A stretch of 34,393 nt of DNA, taken from NCBI GenBank assembly GCA_021323915.1, contig JAJPKB010000202.1, forward strand, positions 1 to 34,393. The letters are read 5' to 3'. The translations under genes and the position numbers were made by a program. Positions 1 through 9,600 of this stretch are shown piece by piece. The stretch comes from Chloroflexota bacterium (lineage in GTDB: Bacteria > Chloroflexota > UBA6077 > FW602-bin22 > CADDYW01). Position 1 is the first letter of the stretch. The number at the start of each line of letters is the position of its first letter. Below the pieces are notes generated by a model that was given only the letters and a program-made list of their open reading frames with translations, did no database searches and was not told where the DNA came from.

Positions 1-1238
1 CCGACCTCGTAGAAGAAGACGTTGCAGGAGTCCGCGAGAGCGCTTTCGACGTCCTGGGGGCCGAATGCCTTTCGATCGAGCAGTCTAGTCATGATCGTCG
101 GATCATACCGGTTCGGAACGGAGATGAAGCCACTGCAATCGATCGTCGTCTTCGGCGTGATGATCCCGTCATCGAGGCCTGCCGCGGCGGTGATGACCTG
201 AAAGATTGAACCCGGAGGGTAGACCGCGGCGATCGCCTGATTCAGGAGGGGATGCCGAGGATCCTGGATGAGCTTCTGGTAATCGGCTTCGCTGATTCCG
301 CCCGCGAACAAATTGTCGTCGTAGGAAGGCAGCGATACGAGCGCCAGCACCTGCCCGTTGCGAGGATCGATCGCGACCGCCGCGGCGACCTGATACCGCC
401 CCAGACCTCGATTCAAGACGTCGGCAATCTCCTTTTGCAGTCCCGCGTCGACGGTCAGGATCAGGTTGTGCCCCGGTATCGGCTGGGTCAACCCGAGCGA
501 CTGGACTTCACGACCGGTCGCGTCGACTTCCATCTGCTCCTGGCCGGGCGTGCCACGCAAGACGTCCTCGAAGGTTCGCTCGATTCCCGTCTGGCCGATC
601 GTGTCGACCGGACTGTAACGGTGGACCGGGTCGTCCTTCAGCCGCTGATATTGAGCGTCGGAGATTCGCCCGACGTAGCCGAGGATCGGGGTGGTGATCG
701 CGCCGAGGAGGTAGTCTCGGATAGGTCGCGGCTCGACGTGTACCCCCGGCAAATCGCGATGGCGTTCTTCGATCTGGAACGCCACTTCCTGGGGAACGCT
801 GTCCTTCACCGGAATGAAGTTGAACTGATTGGAGGGGTCAGCCTGAACGTCTTTGACGACCTCGGCAACCGGCATGCCGACGGCGTCGGCGAGGCGCTGC
901 AGAACCACCTGACGCTCGCCACCGGTGGGCAGGTCGGCCGGCACGACGCCCACGCTGTAGCTCGGGCTGTTGCGCGCCAGTACCGCGTGGTGGCGGTCGT
1001 AGATCACACCGCGCGGTGGAGCGATCGTCATGATCCGGAACCGATTGTTGTCCGCTTGTTCGCGGTAGAAGGCGCCGTCGACGATTTGCAGCCGATACAG
1101 TTGGATCAGCAGCGCGGCCATCGCCAGCAGAATGAACGCGGATAACCAGGAGACCCGAGAGTGTTCGGATTTCTGGTCTTCGTGCTCTTCTTCTTCGATC
1201 GGCTCGAGCGGATCATTGAGAGAAGTAATCGGCTCCAC
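1..1238 (-). CDS. mrdA: Penicillin-binding protein 2 (class B PBP), partial at left edge, SxxK Lys replaced by Gln
   Basis: Class B peptidoglycan transpeptidase of the PBP2 type, which crosslinks wall peptides on the outer face of the membrane. The GTG start at 1236-1238 follows a GGGGG ribosome site. Residues 1-30 are acidic and cytoplasmic, 31-50 form one membrane segment, and the N-terminal module (PPRGVIYDR, about 74-82) leads into the transpeptidase domain. The SxN motif is S404-C405-N406. The expected SxxK motif, in YPPGSIFQVITAAAGL, reads S344-I-F-Q347: the general-base Lys is Gln (codon CAG at 198-200). The 60-residue spacing between the two motifs is normal for PBP2, so the alignment is secure. 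The KTG motif lies outside the window. The gene is last of three minus-strand genes after a class A PBP and a coiled-coil protein, and starts 24 bases beyond the preceding stop. Either the enzyme is inactive or altered, or the base is a sequencing error. Confidence 0.9.
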   Translation of the reverse strand, partial: MEPITSLNDPLEPIEEEEHEDQKSEHSRVSWLSAFILLAMAALLIQLYRLQIVDGAFYREQADNNRFRIMTIAPPRGVIYDRHHAVLARNSPSYSVGVVPADLPTGGERQVVLQRLADAVGMPVAEVVKDVQADPSNQFNFIPVKDSVPQEVAFQIEERHRDLPGVHVEPRPIRDYLLGAITTPILGYVGRISDAQYQRLKDDPVHRYSPVDTIGQTGIERTFEDVLRGTPGQEQMEVDATGREVQSLGLTQPIPGHNLILTVDAGLQKEIADVLNRGLGRYQVAAAVAIDPRNGQVLALVSLPSYDDNLFAGGISEADYQKLIQDPRHPLLNQAIAAVYPPGSIFQVITAAAGLDDGIITPKTTIDCSGFISVPNRYDPTIMTRLLDRKAFGPQDVESALADSCNVFFYEV

Positions 1239-1262
1239 GTGCCCCCGCGGTGGACAACGACG

Positions 1263-2519
1263 TTAGGCTTGCTCGGCTTCCATTTCGCGTAGCTGCTGCT
1301 GTAGCTCCTCGACGGTCCGCCGGAGGCGGTCGGCGGCCAGCGCGCGCAGTCCAGCGATCTCGGCGCGCAAAGAAGCGAACTCGGAATCGACGTGGCTCCG
1401 CAGGGTTCCGGATTGGTCTTGCGAATCGCGCTTGCCGATTTGGATGGCGCTCTCGACCTGGGAGAGCGCGGAATCGAGCTGGTGTCGTCCCTCGTCGAGC
1501 CGTTCGATGCGCCGCTCGGATTCGTCGATGCGCCGCGTCGCGCTCTCGATGCTCGCTCGGAGGTCGTCGACGGCCGTGGCGATGCTGGTCAATCGCTCGT
1601 TCAACTGCCAGAGCGAGGCGTACGCCTCGTCGATGCGCGCGCTCTGCGCGTCGATCGCCTCGGCGGACCGCTTCTGGGCGGCGCGGTCGATCTTGGCCTG
1701 GGCATCGATGCGGCCGATTTCCTGGTTGATGACTTCGAGATCGCGGCCCATGCTCGCGACTCGTTGAGCACTGATCTCGGTCCGATCGGACGTCGCCGCG
1801 ATCTGTCTAATCAGCTCCGACAATGGCCTCAGGCGTTCCTCGGCCCGCCGCATCCAATCTTCGATGCTCTGACGCACGTCGGAAAGCTCGCGGGTAAGGC
1901 GAATGTCGAGAAGTTTCTGCTGACCGTCGACCCGGACGATCTCATCGTGTTGCTTTTCGGCCACTTGCTCGGCGACCGACTGGAAGTTGCCGAAACGGCG
2001 ACTGATCTCGTCGGCGATGATCAGGCGGTTCTGGAGGCTCGTCTGCGAGCGTTGAATCTCATCAAGCGCCTGGGCAATCGGCGCGCGGGCGTCTCGCTCG
2101 TGACGGAGCTCTTCGGCGAGGGCGGCGAGACGTCCGTTGATCGCTTCCGTCGCGCGGCCAAGCCCCTCGATGCGCTGAAACAGGTCGGCGAGCTGGCGGA
2201 GCTCACGGTCATGTTGGGCGCCCTGAACCTGGTCGGCGCGGATCTGAGCGTCGACGTGCTCGTTGACCACACGCTCGATCGCCGCGACGCGATCGCCGAG
2301 CTGGGTGATGGTGTCGGCGCTGGCGTCACCGTCCAGGCGTTTTCCGACCTCGGTCAGGTGCGTGACGACCGCCTGCTGATCGCGCATCTCATCGCGTATC
2401 TGCTCGATAAGACGCGTGAGCTGAATCAAACGTTCGTGGTCGTTCTGGCGCTGCTCTTCCAACCAGCGGATCAGGTGATTACCGTCGGACGGCGAAGGCG
2501 AGGACACATCCGGTCGCAC
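1263..2519 (-). CDS. Coiled-coil protein between two penicillin-binding proteins
   Basis: A 418-residue soluble protein with no signal peptide or membrane segment. Almost the whole length is heptad-like and rich in Glu, Gln, Arg, Leu and Ala, indicating a long coiled coil that is probably dimeric or filament-forming. It ends in a strongly charged helix (RTVEELQQQLREMEAEQA). The GTG start at 2517-2519 has GGAGAG about six bases upstream. I recognise no family; resemblance to SMC- or tropomyosin-like proteins would come from the heptads alone. It lies 63 bases after the class A PBP stop and 24 bases before the PBP2 start, so the three genes very likely form one transcript. A cytoplasmic scaffold for the wall-synthesis machinery is a reasonable inference, but nothing in the sequence proves it. 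Confidence 0.8.
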   Translation of the reverse strand: MRPDVSSPSPSDGNHLIRWLEEQRQNDHERLIQLTRLIEQIRDEMRDQQAVVTHLTEVGKRLDGDASADTITQLGDRVAAIERVVNEHVDAQIRADQVQGAQHDRELRQLADLFQRIEGLGRATEAINGRLAALAEELRHERDARAPIAQALDEIQRSQTSLQNRLIIADEISRRFGNFQSVAEQVAEKQHDEIVRVDGQQKLLDIRLTRELSDVRQSIEDWMRRAEERLRPLSELIRQIAATSDRTEISAQRVASMGRDLEVINQEIGRIDAQAKIDRAAQKRSAEAIDAQSARIDEAYASLWQLNERLTSIATAVDDLRASIESATRRIDESERRIERLDEGRHQLDSALSQVESAIQIGKRDSQDQSGTLRSHVDSEFASLRAEIAGLRALAADRLRRTVEELQQQLREMEAEQA

Positions 2520-2582
2520 CCAGTCTCTCCATGGCCGACGCGTCGTCAGCGGCGAGGTCGGCTCTCCGATGATACCACAGTG

Positions 2583-4718
2583 TCAGCCGACGGTGCAGAT
2601 CGGGGTGATGCCCTGGATGTACCAGTCAACCTTTCCGCAGACGTTTCCGTGGACCACGCCGGGCGGGACTTTGAAGTCCCGAACCGGCAGGTGCAGGTAC
2701 TGGTGGGCTGCCGGGGCGTAGGTGTGCCAGATCGCGCCCGCCGAAAGCACGCCCTCGGTTGCCTTCATCGGCGTGCCGTCGGTATTCCCGACCCAGATCG
2801 CAATCGCCAGGTCCGGCGTGTAGCCGATCGTCCAGGCATCCTGCTCGAACTGGGTGGTGCCGGTCTTGACCGCGGCGGGGCGGTCGATGTTGAGCGCGCC
2901 ACCGGGCGCAAACGTGAAGTGGCGAGCGTGGTCATCGGTCAAGCTGCTGGTGATGAGATAGGATGCCTGCGGCGAGACCACCTGAATGGGCGGTGGCGCG
3001 TGGTACTGATAGACCACGTTTCCGCTCGAGTCGGTGATCTTCAGGATCGCGACCGGCTCGTAGCGACGCATGCCCAGCACCCGATCCTGGAGCGGGACCG
3101 GCTCGCCAACCATGTAGCCGTCGTTCGCGAACGCGGAGTACGCGAACGCCATGTCGAGCGGTGTGACGTCGGCGGCGCCGAGGGTCAGCGTCAGCCCGTA
3201 GCGGTCGGGATCGGTCATCGAGGTGATGCCCATCGCGTGGGCGGTGTCGTCCATCGCGTGGACGCCCACCCGCTGGAGCAGCTTCACCGCGGGAATATTC
3301 AGCGAGCTGCCGAGCGCCTCGCGCAGCATGACCGGTCCGTGGAACTGGAAGTCGAAGTTGTTTGGAACGTACGGGCTGAGGCCCGGACCCCGGTCGAACG
3401 CGGTCTTGACGTCGTAGACGATCGAATCCGGGACGTATCCCTTCTCGTAGGCCGTGACGTAGTTGAAGGGCTTGGCGGATGACCCCGGTTGACGCAGCGA
3501 GGTGCAGACGTTGACCTGACCGTCGATGCTCTGGTCCCAGTAATCGAGGCTGCCGACCATGGTGAGGATTTCACCAGTGGCCGGTTGCATCGTGACGACA
3601 CACGCGTTGTGTGCGTTCATCTCTTGCCGAATTTGATTGATCCGCTCCTGGGCTTTCTGCGTCGCGATCTCCTGGAGGCCGTAATCCAGGGTGGTCTGAA
3701 TTCGCCAGCCCCGGTCGTAGAGGGCATCGCGGCCATACCGCTGCTGGATCAACTGCGTGACGTAGTTGACGAAATGAGGCGCTTTGATCGGGAAAGTCGG
3801 GGTCTGGAAGTGAAGTGGCTCTCGCTTGGCCTGGTCGGCCTGCGCCTGGGTGATGTATCCGTGATAGACCATGCGGTCGAGGACATACGCCTGGCGTGCC
3901 TTGGCGGCCGGAAGGTTGTGGATCGGATCGTAGTCCGACGGGGCCTGGGGCAGGCCGGCGAGCATAGCGCACTGAGCGAGGTCGAGCTGGCTGACCGGTT
4001 TGCCGAAGTACGACTCGGCCGCCGCCCCGACACCGTTACTGAAGTTGCCGTAGTCGACCTCGTTGAAGTACATGGTCAGGATTTGCGACTTCGAATAGGT
4101 CTGGGTGAGCTCAACCGCGAAGATCGCTTCTTTGATTTTACGATCGAGCGTCTGCGACTCGCGCTCCTGGAAGTTGAACAGGACGTTACGCGCGAGCTGC
4201 TGGGTGAGCGTGCTCGCTCCGCTGACAATCTCGTGATGGGTGGCGTTCTGGGCCAGCGCGCGAAAGATCGAAAGCGGGTCGACGCCCGGGTTGGACTCGA
4301 ACGTCGGGTCTTCGACGGCGATCGTTCCTTCGATCAAGTAGCGTGGAATCTGGTTCAGATTGACTACGATCCGCCGTCCCTGGTTAGGATCTATCAGCTC
4401 GTAAAGTAGAACGCCGTTGCGGTCGTAGATCCGGGTCGTCTGAGGCACGGGCTGACTCATCACCTGGATGACCGGTGGAATGTCGCGCGAGAAGTAGGCG
4501 ATGGTGGCGTAGGCGGCCAGGGGCAAGATCACCGCGAGGGTGAACGCGACCAGGAAGACTGCCGACAGAAGGACCCGAGTCACCGTACCGGCATCCGACA
4601 GCCGGAAGGAGCGAATCGACGAAAAAAGATCGTTCGGGCTCCGCCAGGTGCGGGGGCGACGAGAGCGCCGTCGGACGAAGAAGTCGCCGTTTGGGGATTG
4701 GGAATTCCAAGAGGACAT
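2583..4718 (-). CDS. mrcA: Class A penicillin-binding protein (bifunctional glycosyltransferase/transpeptidase)
   Basis: A 711-residue bifunctional peptidoglycan synthase that polymerises lipid II and crosslinks the strands. A basic cytoplasmic tail (1-45) precedes one membrane segment (about 46-75). The GT51 domain carries the catalytic Glu136 in AVEDPTF and GASTLTQQLARN (167-178). The transpeptidase domain is intact: SxxK is S413-S-A-K416, SxN is S472-L-N474 and KTG is K618-T-G620, followed by TT. The length fits PBP1A. The C-terminus ends soon after the transpeptidase domain and contains two Cys residues (HGNVCGK and PICTVG) that could form an extracytoplasmic disulfide. The ATG at 4716-4718 has a GAGG site upstream. 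It is first in the three-gene wall operon; no strong promoter is visible between it and the divergent tRNA. All its catalytic motifs are normal, in contrast to the PBP2 downstream. Confidence 0.96.
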   Translation of the reverse strand: MSSWNSQSPNGDFFVRRRSRRPRTWRSPNDLFSSIRSFRLSDAGTVTRVLLSAVFLVAFTLAVILPLAAYATIAYFSRDIPPVIQVMSQPVPQTTRIYDRNGVLLYELIDPNQGRRIVVNLNQIPRYLIEGTIAVEDPTFESNPGVDPLSIFRALAQNATHHEIVSGASTLTQQLARNVLFNFQERESQTLDRKIKEAIFAVELTQTYSKSQILTMYFNEVDYGNFSNGVGAAAESYFGKPVSQLDLAQCAMLAGLPQAPSDYDPIHNLPAAKARQAYVLDRMVYHGYITQAQADQAKREPLHFQTPTFPIKAPHFVNYVTQLIQQRYGRDALYDRGWRIQTTLDYGLQEIATQKAQERINQIRQEMNAHNACVVTMQPATGEILTMVGSLDYWDQSIDGQVNVCTSLRQPGSSAKPFNYVTAYEKGYVPDSIVYDVKTAFDRGPGLSPYVPNNFDFQFHGPVMLREALGSSLNIPAVKLLQRVGVHAMDDTAHAMGITSMTDPDRYGLTLTLGAADVTPLDMAFAYSAFANDGYMVGEPVPLQDRVLGMRRYEPVAILKITDSSGNVVYQYHAPPPIQVVSPQASYLITSSLTDDHARHFTFAPGGALNIDRPAAVKTGTTQFEQDAWTIGYTPDLAIAIWVGNTDGTPMKATEGVLSAGAIWHTYAPAAHQYLHLPVRDFKVPPGVVHGNVCGKVDWYIQGITPICTVG

Positions 4719-4835
4719 GCTAGGAACCTCGTTGCGTCAGCCGAGAGACTGTCCGGGGCGAAGCCGCGCGACCGCGATTCAGCCCTTCGCTCGGGCGGAT
4801 GCAAAAGCCGCGCCAGCCGGTGGCCGGAGGCCGTA

Positions 4836-4865
4836 TCGACAATCGGAGGCCTGCCATGTTAAAAT
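4836..4865 (+). promoter_or_regulatory. Promoter of tRNA-Thr
   Basis: TCGACA (4836-4841) and TAAAAT (4860-4865) are separated by 18 bases and end 18 bases before the tRNA. This is a plausible housekeeping sigma -35/-10 pair in the right place. It was inferred by eye. Confidence 0.5.
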
Positions 4866-4883
4866 ATCCAGGCTGGTAAACGC

Positions 4884-4955
4884 GCCGACGTAGCTCAGTG
4901 GTAGAGCAAGTGTTTCGTAAACACTAGGTCGAGGGTTCGAATCCCCCCGTCGGCT
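4884..4955 (+). tRNA. tRNA-Thr (anticodon CGT)
   Basis: Full cloverleaf. The acceptor stem GCCGACG pairs with CGTCGGC, the D arm is GCTC/GAGC, and the anticodon stem AGTGT/ACACT holds loop TTCGTAA with anticodon CGT, which reads ACG (Thr). The T loop is TTCGAAT, with one mismatch in the T stem. The discriminator is T and the 3' CCA is not encoded exactly (TCCCA follows the acceptor stem). A perfect inverted repeat lies 21 bases downstream. Confidence 0.95.
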
Positions 4956-4976
4956 CCCAGGTAGCCTGCGCCGGTT

Positions 4977-5042
4977 GAGGCAAGAAGCCGAATCGGGGTA
5001 CGGGCTTTTTCGTTCCCGTACCCCGATTCGGCTTCTTGCCTC
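4977..5042. repeat. Perfect 28-bp inverted repeat (long hairpin)
   Basis: The left arm 4977-5004 and right arm 5015-5042 are exact reverse complements over 28 bases, with a 10-base loop (CTTTTTCGTT). The hairpin sits between the tRNA-Thr gene and the convergent FAD oxidase, where a bidirectional terminator would be expected. However, the stem is two to three times longer than usual for a terminator and no T-run follows the right arm. A small mobile or REP-like palindrome is an alternative. Confidence 0.9.
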
Positions 5043-5063
5043 CTGATATCCTGACTGTCTGCT

Positions 5064-6464
5064 CTACCGTGCGGGTCGGATGTTCTGGTTGACGTGGAAT
5101 AGATTGTCGGGGTCGTAGGTCGCTTTGATTTGGGCCAGTCGGGCGTAATTCTCGCGGTACGCCGCGCGGACCAGGTCCTGGCCCTCATCCATGATCATAT
5201 TGACGTAGGCGCCGCCGGCCGAATAGGGGTGTAGCGCCTGCCAGTAGTCACGGGCCCACCCGATCATCGCCTGGTTATCGGCCGGATCGGGCGTCACACC
5301 CACGATGACCTCGGCGAAGTCAGCATCGCGGAAGCTGAACGCAGTGTCGCCCGCGGACACGCGATGCGCCGCGCCATTCACCGGATAGAGGTGCATCGTC
5401 GAGTGCATGGTCGGCAGCTGCTCGGCGTACCCTCGGTGCAGCGAGATTGCCTCGTCGGGCAGATCGCGGAAGAAATCGGCCTTCCAGTACCATTGCAAGC
5501 CGGGTGGGTAGAGCCCGTCAAAGAGCGATTGCAGCACCGGAAAGGGAATCGGACCGGCCAAGTCCACGATCGGTGGTCCGAAGGCGCGTATGGACGCGAA
5601 TCGATCGGCCGCCTGATCGAGCGGACCGGTGTAGCACCACACGATCGCGCACACTTTCTGACCGTGCAGCTTTTCGGGGAAGTGTGGCGACGGGGGCACG
5701 GTGACGAAGCCGAACCATCCGTTGATATCTTCCGGCGCGCTTCGGATGAAGTCTCGCCAGAACGGCAGCAGCTCCGACGCGAATTCAAGCGGCCACATCA
5801 TCGGCCCGCCGTAGACCACGCCGACCGGGTGAAGCCGGAAGAGAAACGACGTGACGACGCCGAAATTCCCGCCTCCGCCGCGCACTGCCCAGAACAAATC
5901 GGCGTTCCGGTCGGCGTTTGCCGTCACCAGTCTGCCGTCGGCCAACACCACGTCGACTTCGAGCAGATTGTCGATCGTCAGGCCGTGGGCTCGCGTCAGA
6001 TAGCCGATTCCGCCGCCAAGGGTGAGCCCCCCGACGCCCGTGCTTGAGATGAATCCGCTTGGCGTTGCCAGGCCAAACGGGTGGGTGGCGTGATCCACGT
6101 CACCCCAGGTACAGCCTCCCTCGACCCTGACCGTGCGGGCGTCCGTGTCGACTCGAATACCCTTCATCGACGAAAGATCGATCACTAAACCGCCGTCGCA
6201 GGTTCCGAGGCCCGGACCGCTGTGGCCGCCGCCCCGCACGGCCAGCGGGACCGCGTTGGCCTGGGCGAAGCCAACCGAGGCAATGACGTCCGCCACGTCG
6301 ACACAGCGGGCGATTACCGCCGGCCGGCGGTCGATCATCCCGTTGTAGACGCGCCGCGACTGCTCGTACCCCTCGTCGCCCGGAACGATGACTCGGCCGC
6401 GGATCTGGGTCTGGAGCTCCTGGATCGCGGTTTCCAGACGCGTCGCCTCGTGATTTTGCACCAT
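5064..6464 (-). CDS. FAD-binding oxidoreductase, berberine-bridge-enzyme type
   Basis: A 466-residue flavoprotein oxidase of the BBE/6-hydroxynicotine-oxidase class (FAD_binding_4 then BBE domain). The N-terminal half has the FAD fold with RGGGHSGPG, whose His81 would carry the 8-alpha flavin bond. VEGGCTWGDVD follows, whose Cys118 would give the 6-S-cysteinyl bond, so bicovalent FAD is predicted. STGVGGLTLGGGIGYLTRAHG follows as usual. The C-terminal BBE domain ends with YDPDNLFHVNQNIRP, the family's flavin-contacting tail. There is no signal peptide, so it is probably cytoplasmic. Family members oxidise sugars, alkaloids and similar alcohols; the substrate cannot be read from sequence. The ATG start has CGGAG 8-12 bases upstream. 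It lies 156 bases after the stop of the regulator on the same strand and may depend on it. Confidence 0.92.
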   Translation of the reverse strand: MVQNHEATRLETAIQELQTQIRGRVIVPGDEGYEQSRRVYNGMIDRRPAVIARCVDVADVIASVGFAQANAVPLAVRGGGHSGPGLGTCDGGLVIDLSSMKGIRVDTDARTVRVEGGCTWGDVDHATHPFGLATPSGFISSTGVGGLTLGGGIGYLTRAHGLTIDNLLEVDVVLADGRLVTANADRNADLFWAVRGGGGNFGVVTSFLFRLHPVGVVYGGPMMWPLEFASELLPFWRDFIRSAPEDINGWFGFVTVPPSPHFPEKLHGQKVCAIVWCYTGPLDQAADRFASIRAFGPPIVDLAGPIPFPVLQSLFDGLYPPGLQWYWKADFFRDLPDEAISLHRGYAEQLPTMHSTMHLYPVNGAAHRVSAGDTAFSFRDADFAEVIVGVTPDPADNQAMIGWARDYWQALHPYSAGGAYVNMIMDEGQDLVRAAYRENYARLAQIKATYDPDNLFHVNQNIRPAR

Positions 6465-6620
6465 CGCATACTCCGTTCTGTTGTCTTCTTCTGTCTTTTC
6501 GCACCGGATCTCGATAGAACCGATGCGCGATGAAGTGAGAATACTTTGCCCCCCGTTAGCGAATCGTTACGAACGGAGAAGACCGCGGAAATCGGATGAT
6601 GACGATGCCACTGGTCAGTG

Positions 6621-9600
6621 TTAGCTGGCCGTTAGAACATCGTGGGCGGCTCGAAGGTCCGGCGTTTCGAATCCCTCGGTGAATCGCGCGTAGAGCGAGG
6701 CCAGCTGCTCGCGCGCCAGGTCAAACTCGGGCCGCCCGCGTCGCATCTGTGCCAGCGTCGTCGTGGCACGCAGCTCCAGCGACAAAGCGCGTTGGTCCCG
6801 CGCGATCTCGATGGCGCGAAGCAGCTCCTGCTCGACAACGGGAACGTCCACGCCGAGGTGGTTCAGCAAAGCCCCTCGAAGTCGGTGCAGCTCGGCGTTC
6901 CACCAGCACTCGGACCGGGCGTGGGCGTCGGCGAGGGCTTCGTCGACGGTGATCAACCCCTCGGTCACCCGGCCGGCCCTGACGCAGACTCGAGCGAGGA
7001 GCGATTGATAGTAGGGGAGGCGCAGCCGAGACCCGGTTCCCAGGAACTCGACGATCGCCGCGCGTAAGCTCTCGATGCTTTCCGTGCTGGGTTTCTCCGC
7101 CGCCCTCGCGTAGGTTACCAGGATCGCCGCCCAGGCACGGTAGTACGGTGCTGCGGCGGCGTTCGCGAGGGCCAGAGCTTCGTCGGCGGTGGCCCGCGCG
7201 ACGACCGGCTCCGCCGCCCACTCCTGGAGCATGGCCAGGTATGAAGCGGCTAGCGCCTGGTTAAACGGCTGCCGAAGATCGTGCGCGAGCTCGGCTACCA
7301 CTCGACAGCGCTGCACCGCCAGGGTGGGAAAACCTCGGCACCACAGCGCATGCGACTGCCACGCGCGAGCCAGCACGATATAATTGACGCCCTGCGACTC
7401 CTCCAGGTCCCGAAGCTGCAGCTGATCCGGGACCGCGGTAATATCCTCGAATTGGTCGCTTGCTTCACGAAATTCACCACGGTGCAATCGAGCGCCGATC
7501 AACATCAACTTCGCGAAGTGCGGAGGCGCGCGATTGAAGGCTTGCTGGTGAAGCTCGTAGAGAGTGCTGGAAAGCGCGTGCACGGCGGAGAGTTTCCCCT
7601 GAACGACGGTAAGCGACTGCAATCCGTAGTACACCTGGACTCGCTGGCGCTCGTCTCCGACGGAGTCGCACAGCGCCAGCGCCCGACTCAGCGCGTCCTC
7701 GACCTCGGGCGCCGCCCAGCCCTTCGTCACTCGGTAGAGCGATGCGAGCGCGAGCTGAAGATTCAGCTCCAGCCGGTCGCGCTTCGCGCCGGTGGGTAGT
7801 CGGCCAAGTAACGCGCGCGCACGCGAAAGCAAGTTAATCGCGTCGTGGTGCGCGTAGACCCGCTGAGCGGCGGCGGCGGCCTGCCGATAAAACGGGATGG
7901 CCTGCTCGGCCTCGTCGGCCCGCTCGAGATGCGCCGCGATCTGGCCGCAGACCGTGTCGAGGTCGTCGGCGTAGAGCGTCTCGAGCGCCCGCGCGATCGC
8001 GCGATGAAATTGCTGCCGACGCGGTGCGCTGACCTGCGCGTAGGCGACCTCGCGGAGCTTATCGTGGGTAAAGTCGTAGGCGCTGGCGCCCTGCTCGCGG
8101 ACGATCCTTCTTTGCCAGAGCTCATCCAGGGCGCGAACGGTAGTGTCTTCATCGCCCTGGGTGGCCTGAATCAGGACGTCGAGCCGAAACTCGCGGCCAA
8201 TCGCCGCGGCAAGGCCGAGGATCTCCCGCGCCGGCTCAGAGATTTGGGCGAGGCGGCCGGCGATAACCGCGTGGACGCGCGGGGGCAGCGTGTGCGGCTC
8301 GGCGGCCAGCAAGTCCACCGGCCGGTCCGCCGATGACGATCGGGTCGCCGCGTGCTCGACCTCGGCACGAACCATCTCGAGGACGTAAAGCGGGTTGCCC
8401 TCGGTCTCTCGAAAGATCCGCCGCGCGCCTTCCGGGTCGAGCTCGCGACCGGCGACGTGAGCCGCCAGCCGAGTCGTCTCGGCGATGTCGAGGGGATGCA
8501 GGGCTATCTCCAGGACGTCCACGGCGCTGCGAAGGTGGTGGAGCATGGTATTGAGTGGGTGCCGTGGCGGAACCTCATCGGCGCGGATGGTTCCGACGAG
8601 CATAAGCCGCGCCCGCGGCTCAAAGCGCAGGAGAAAGTGCAGCCATTCGATCGTCTCCTGGTCGCACCACTGGAGGTCGTCGACGACGAGCAGTAGCGGC
8701 GATCGCCCGGCAAGCACCGCCCGGGCGAGCGACTCGAAGAAGCGCTGGCGTTGACCGTACTCGGTGATAGGCTCCGGATGGCCGAGGGTGGGATTCTCGG
8801 TCGTGAGCTCGGGGAGCAGCCGCGTGACCTCAGTGAGCCAGACCGGATCAAGCCGCTCAAGGTTCGGACGGATGCTGCCGCTCCGGAGCAGGTTTGTGAC
8901 CGGCGCGAGCGATAGCTGCCCCTCGGCGGGATAGCAGCGCGTCGAGGCGATGCCGCCGCCTTGCGCTTTGACCCAGGCAGTAAGTTCCTCGGCGAGTCGC
9001 GACTTGCCGATGCCGGCTTCACCGGAAATGAGCGCAATGCGCGGTGTCCGTCCGGTCGCCTCTCGCCAGGTGGCCTGAAGCAGCATCCACTCGCGCTGCC
9101 GTCCGACGAGCGATCGGGCCGCGGGCGGGGTCGGCCGAGGCGCACCGTTTTGCGAGCGCTCCGGATACATCCGTAACAACTGCTCGTAGATCTCGCGAGT
9201 CGCGGGACTGGGAGAAACGCCGAGCTCGTGGGAAAGCGCGCTCGAGCATTCGTGGTAGACGCGTAACGCCTTTGCCCGGTCATGTTTCTCGGCAAAAAGG
9301 CGCATCAGGGTGCGCGCGGCGCTCTCGTCGAGGGGATCAGACCGGGCGAGCTGCTGGGCGTACGCGATTGCTTCATCCACCTGGCGCTGCTCTTCCAACA
9401 CTCGCACCAGGCTGCCGAGCGCCCAAAGCCACCGGTCGCGCAGCCGTTCGCGCTCGGGCGCGATCCAATCGTCGTAGCAGGCAGGAAAGAGGTCCCCGCG
9501 GTAGATCGCTACCGCTTGTTCCAATGCGATGCGGCGTGTGGCCGAGTCGGCAGCTCGCTCGGCCTCTTCTGCCCGACTCAGCGCACTTTCGAAGTCGGAT

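Noticed and set aside
252-1145. A 297-codon plus-strand frame over PBP2
   Set aside because: The minus strand encodes an unmistakable PBP2; the plus frame is its shadow.
1392-3482. A 696-codon open frame on the plus strand opposite the coiled-coil and class A PBP genes
   Set aside because: It lies wholly antisense to genes with strong family motifs, has no domain resemblance, and results from high-GC codon bias that keeps the opposite frame open.
4977-5042. Chromosome dimer resolution (dif) site, because the repeat arm is 28 bases long
   Set aside because: A dif site is 28 bases in total with 11-base imperfect arms around a 6-base centre; this is a 66-base hairpin with no such sequence.
4895-5188. 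Minus-strand frame ending over tRNA-Thr
   Set aside because: Its tail (ADGGIRTLDLVF) is the well-known false peptide made by reading a tRNA gene backwards.
6609-6620. Short palindrome CACTGGTCAGTG after the BTAD regulator
   Set aside because: A five-base stem with a two-base loop and no T-run is too weak to call a terminator.
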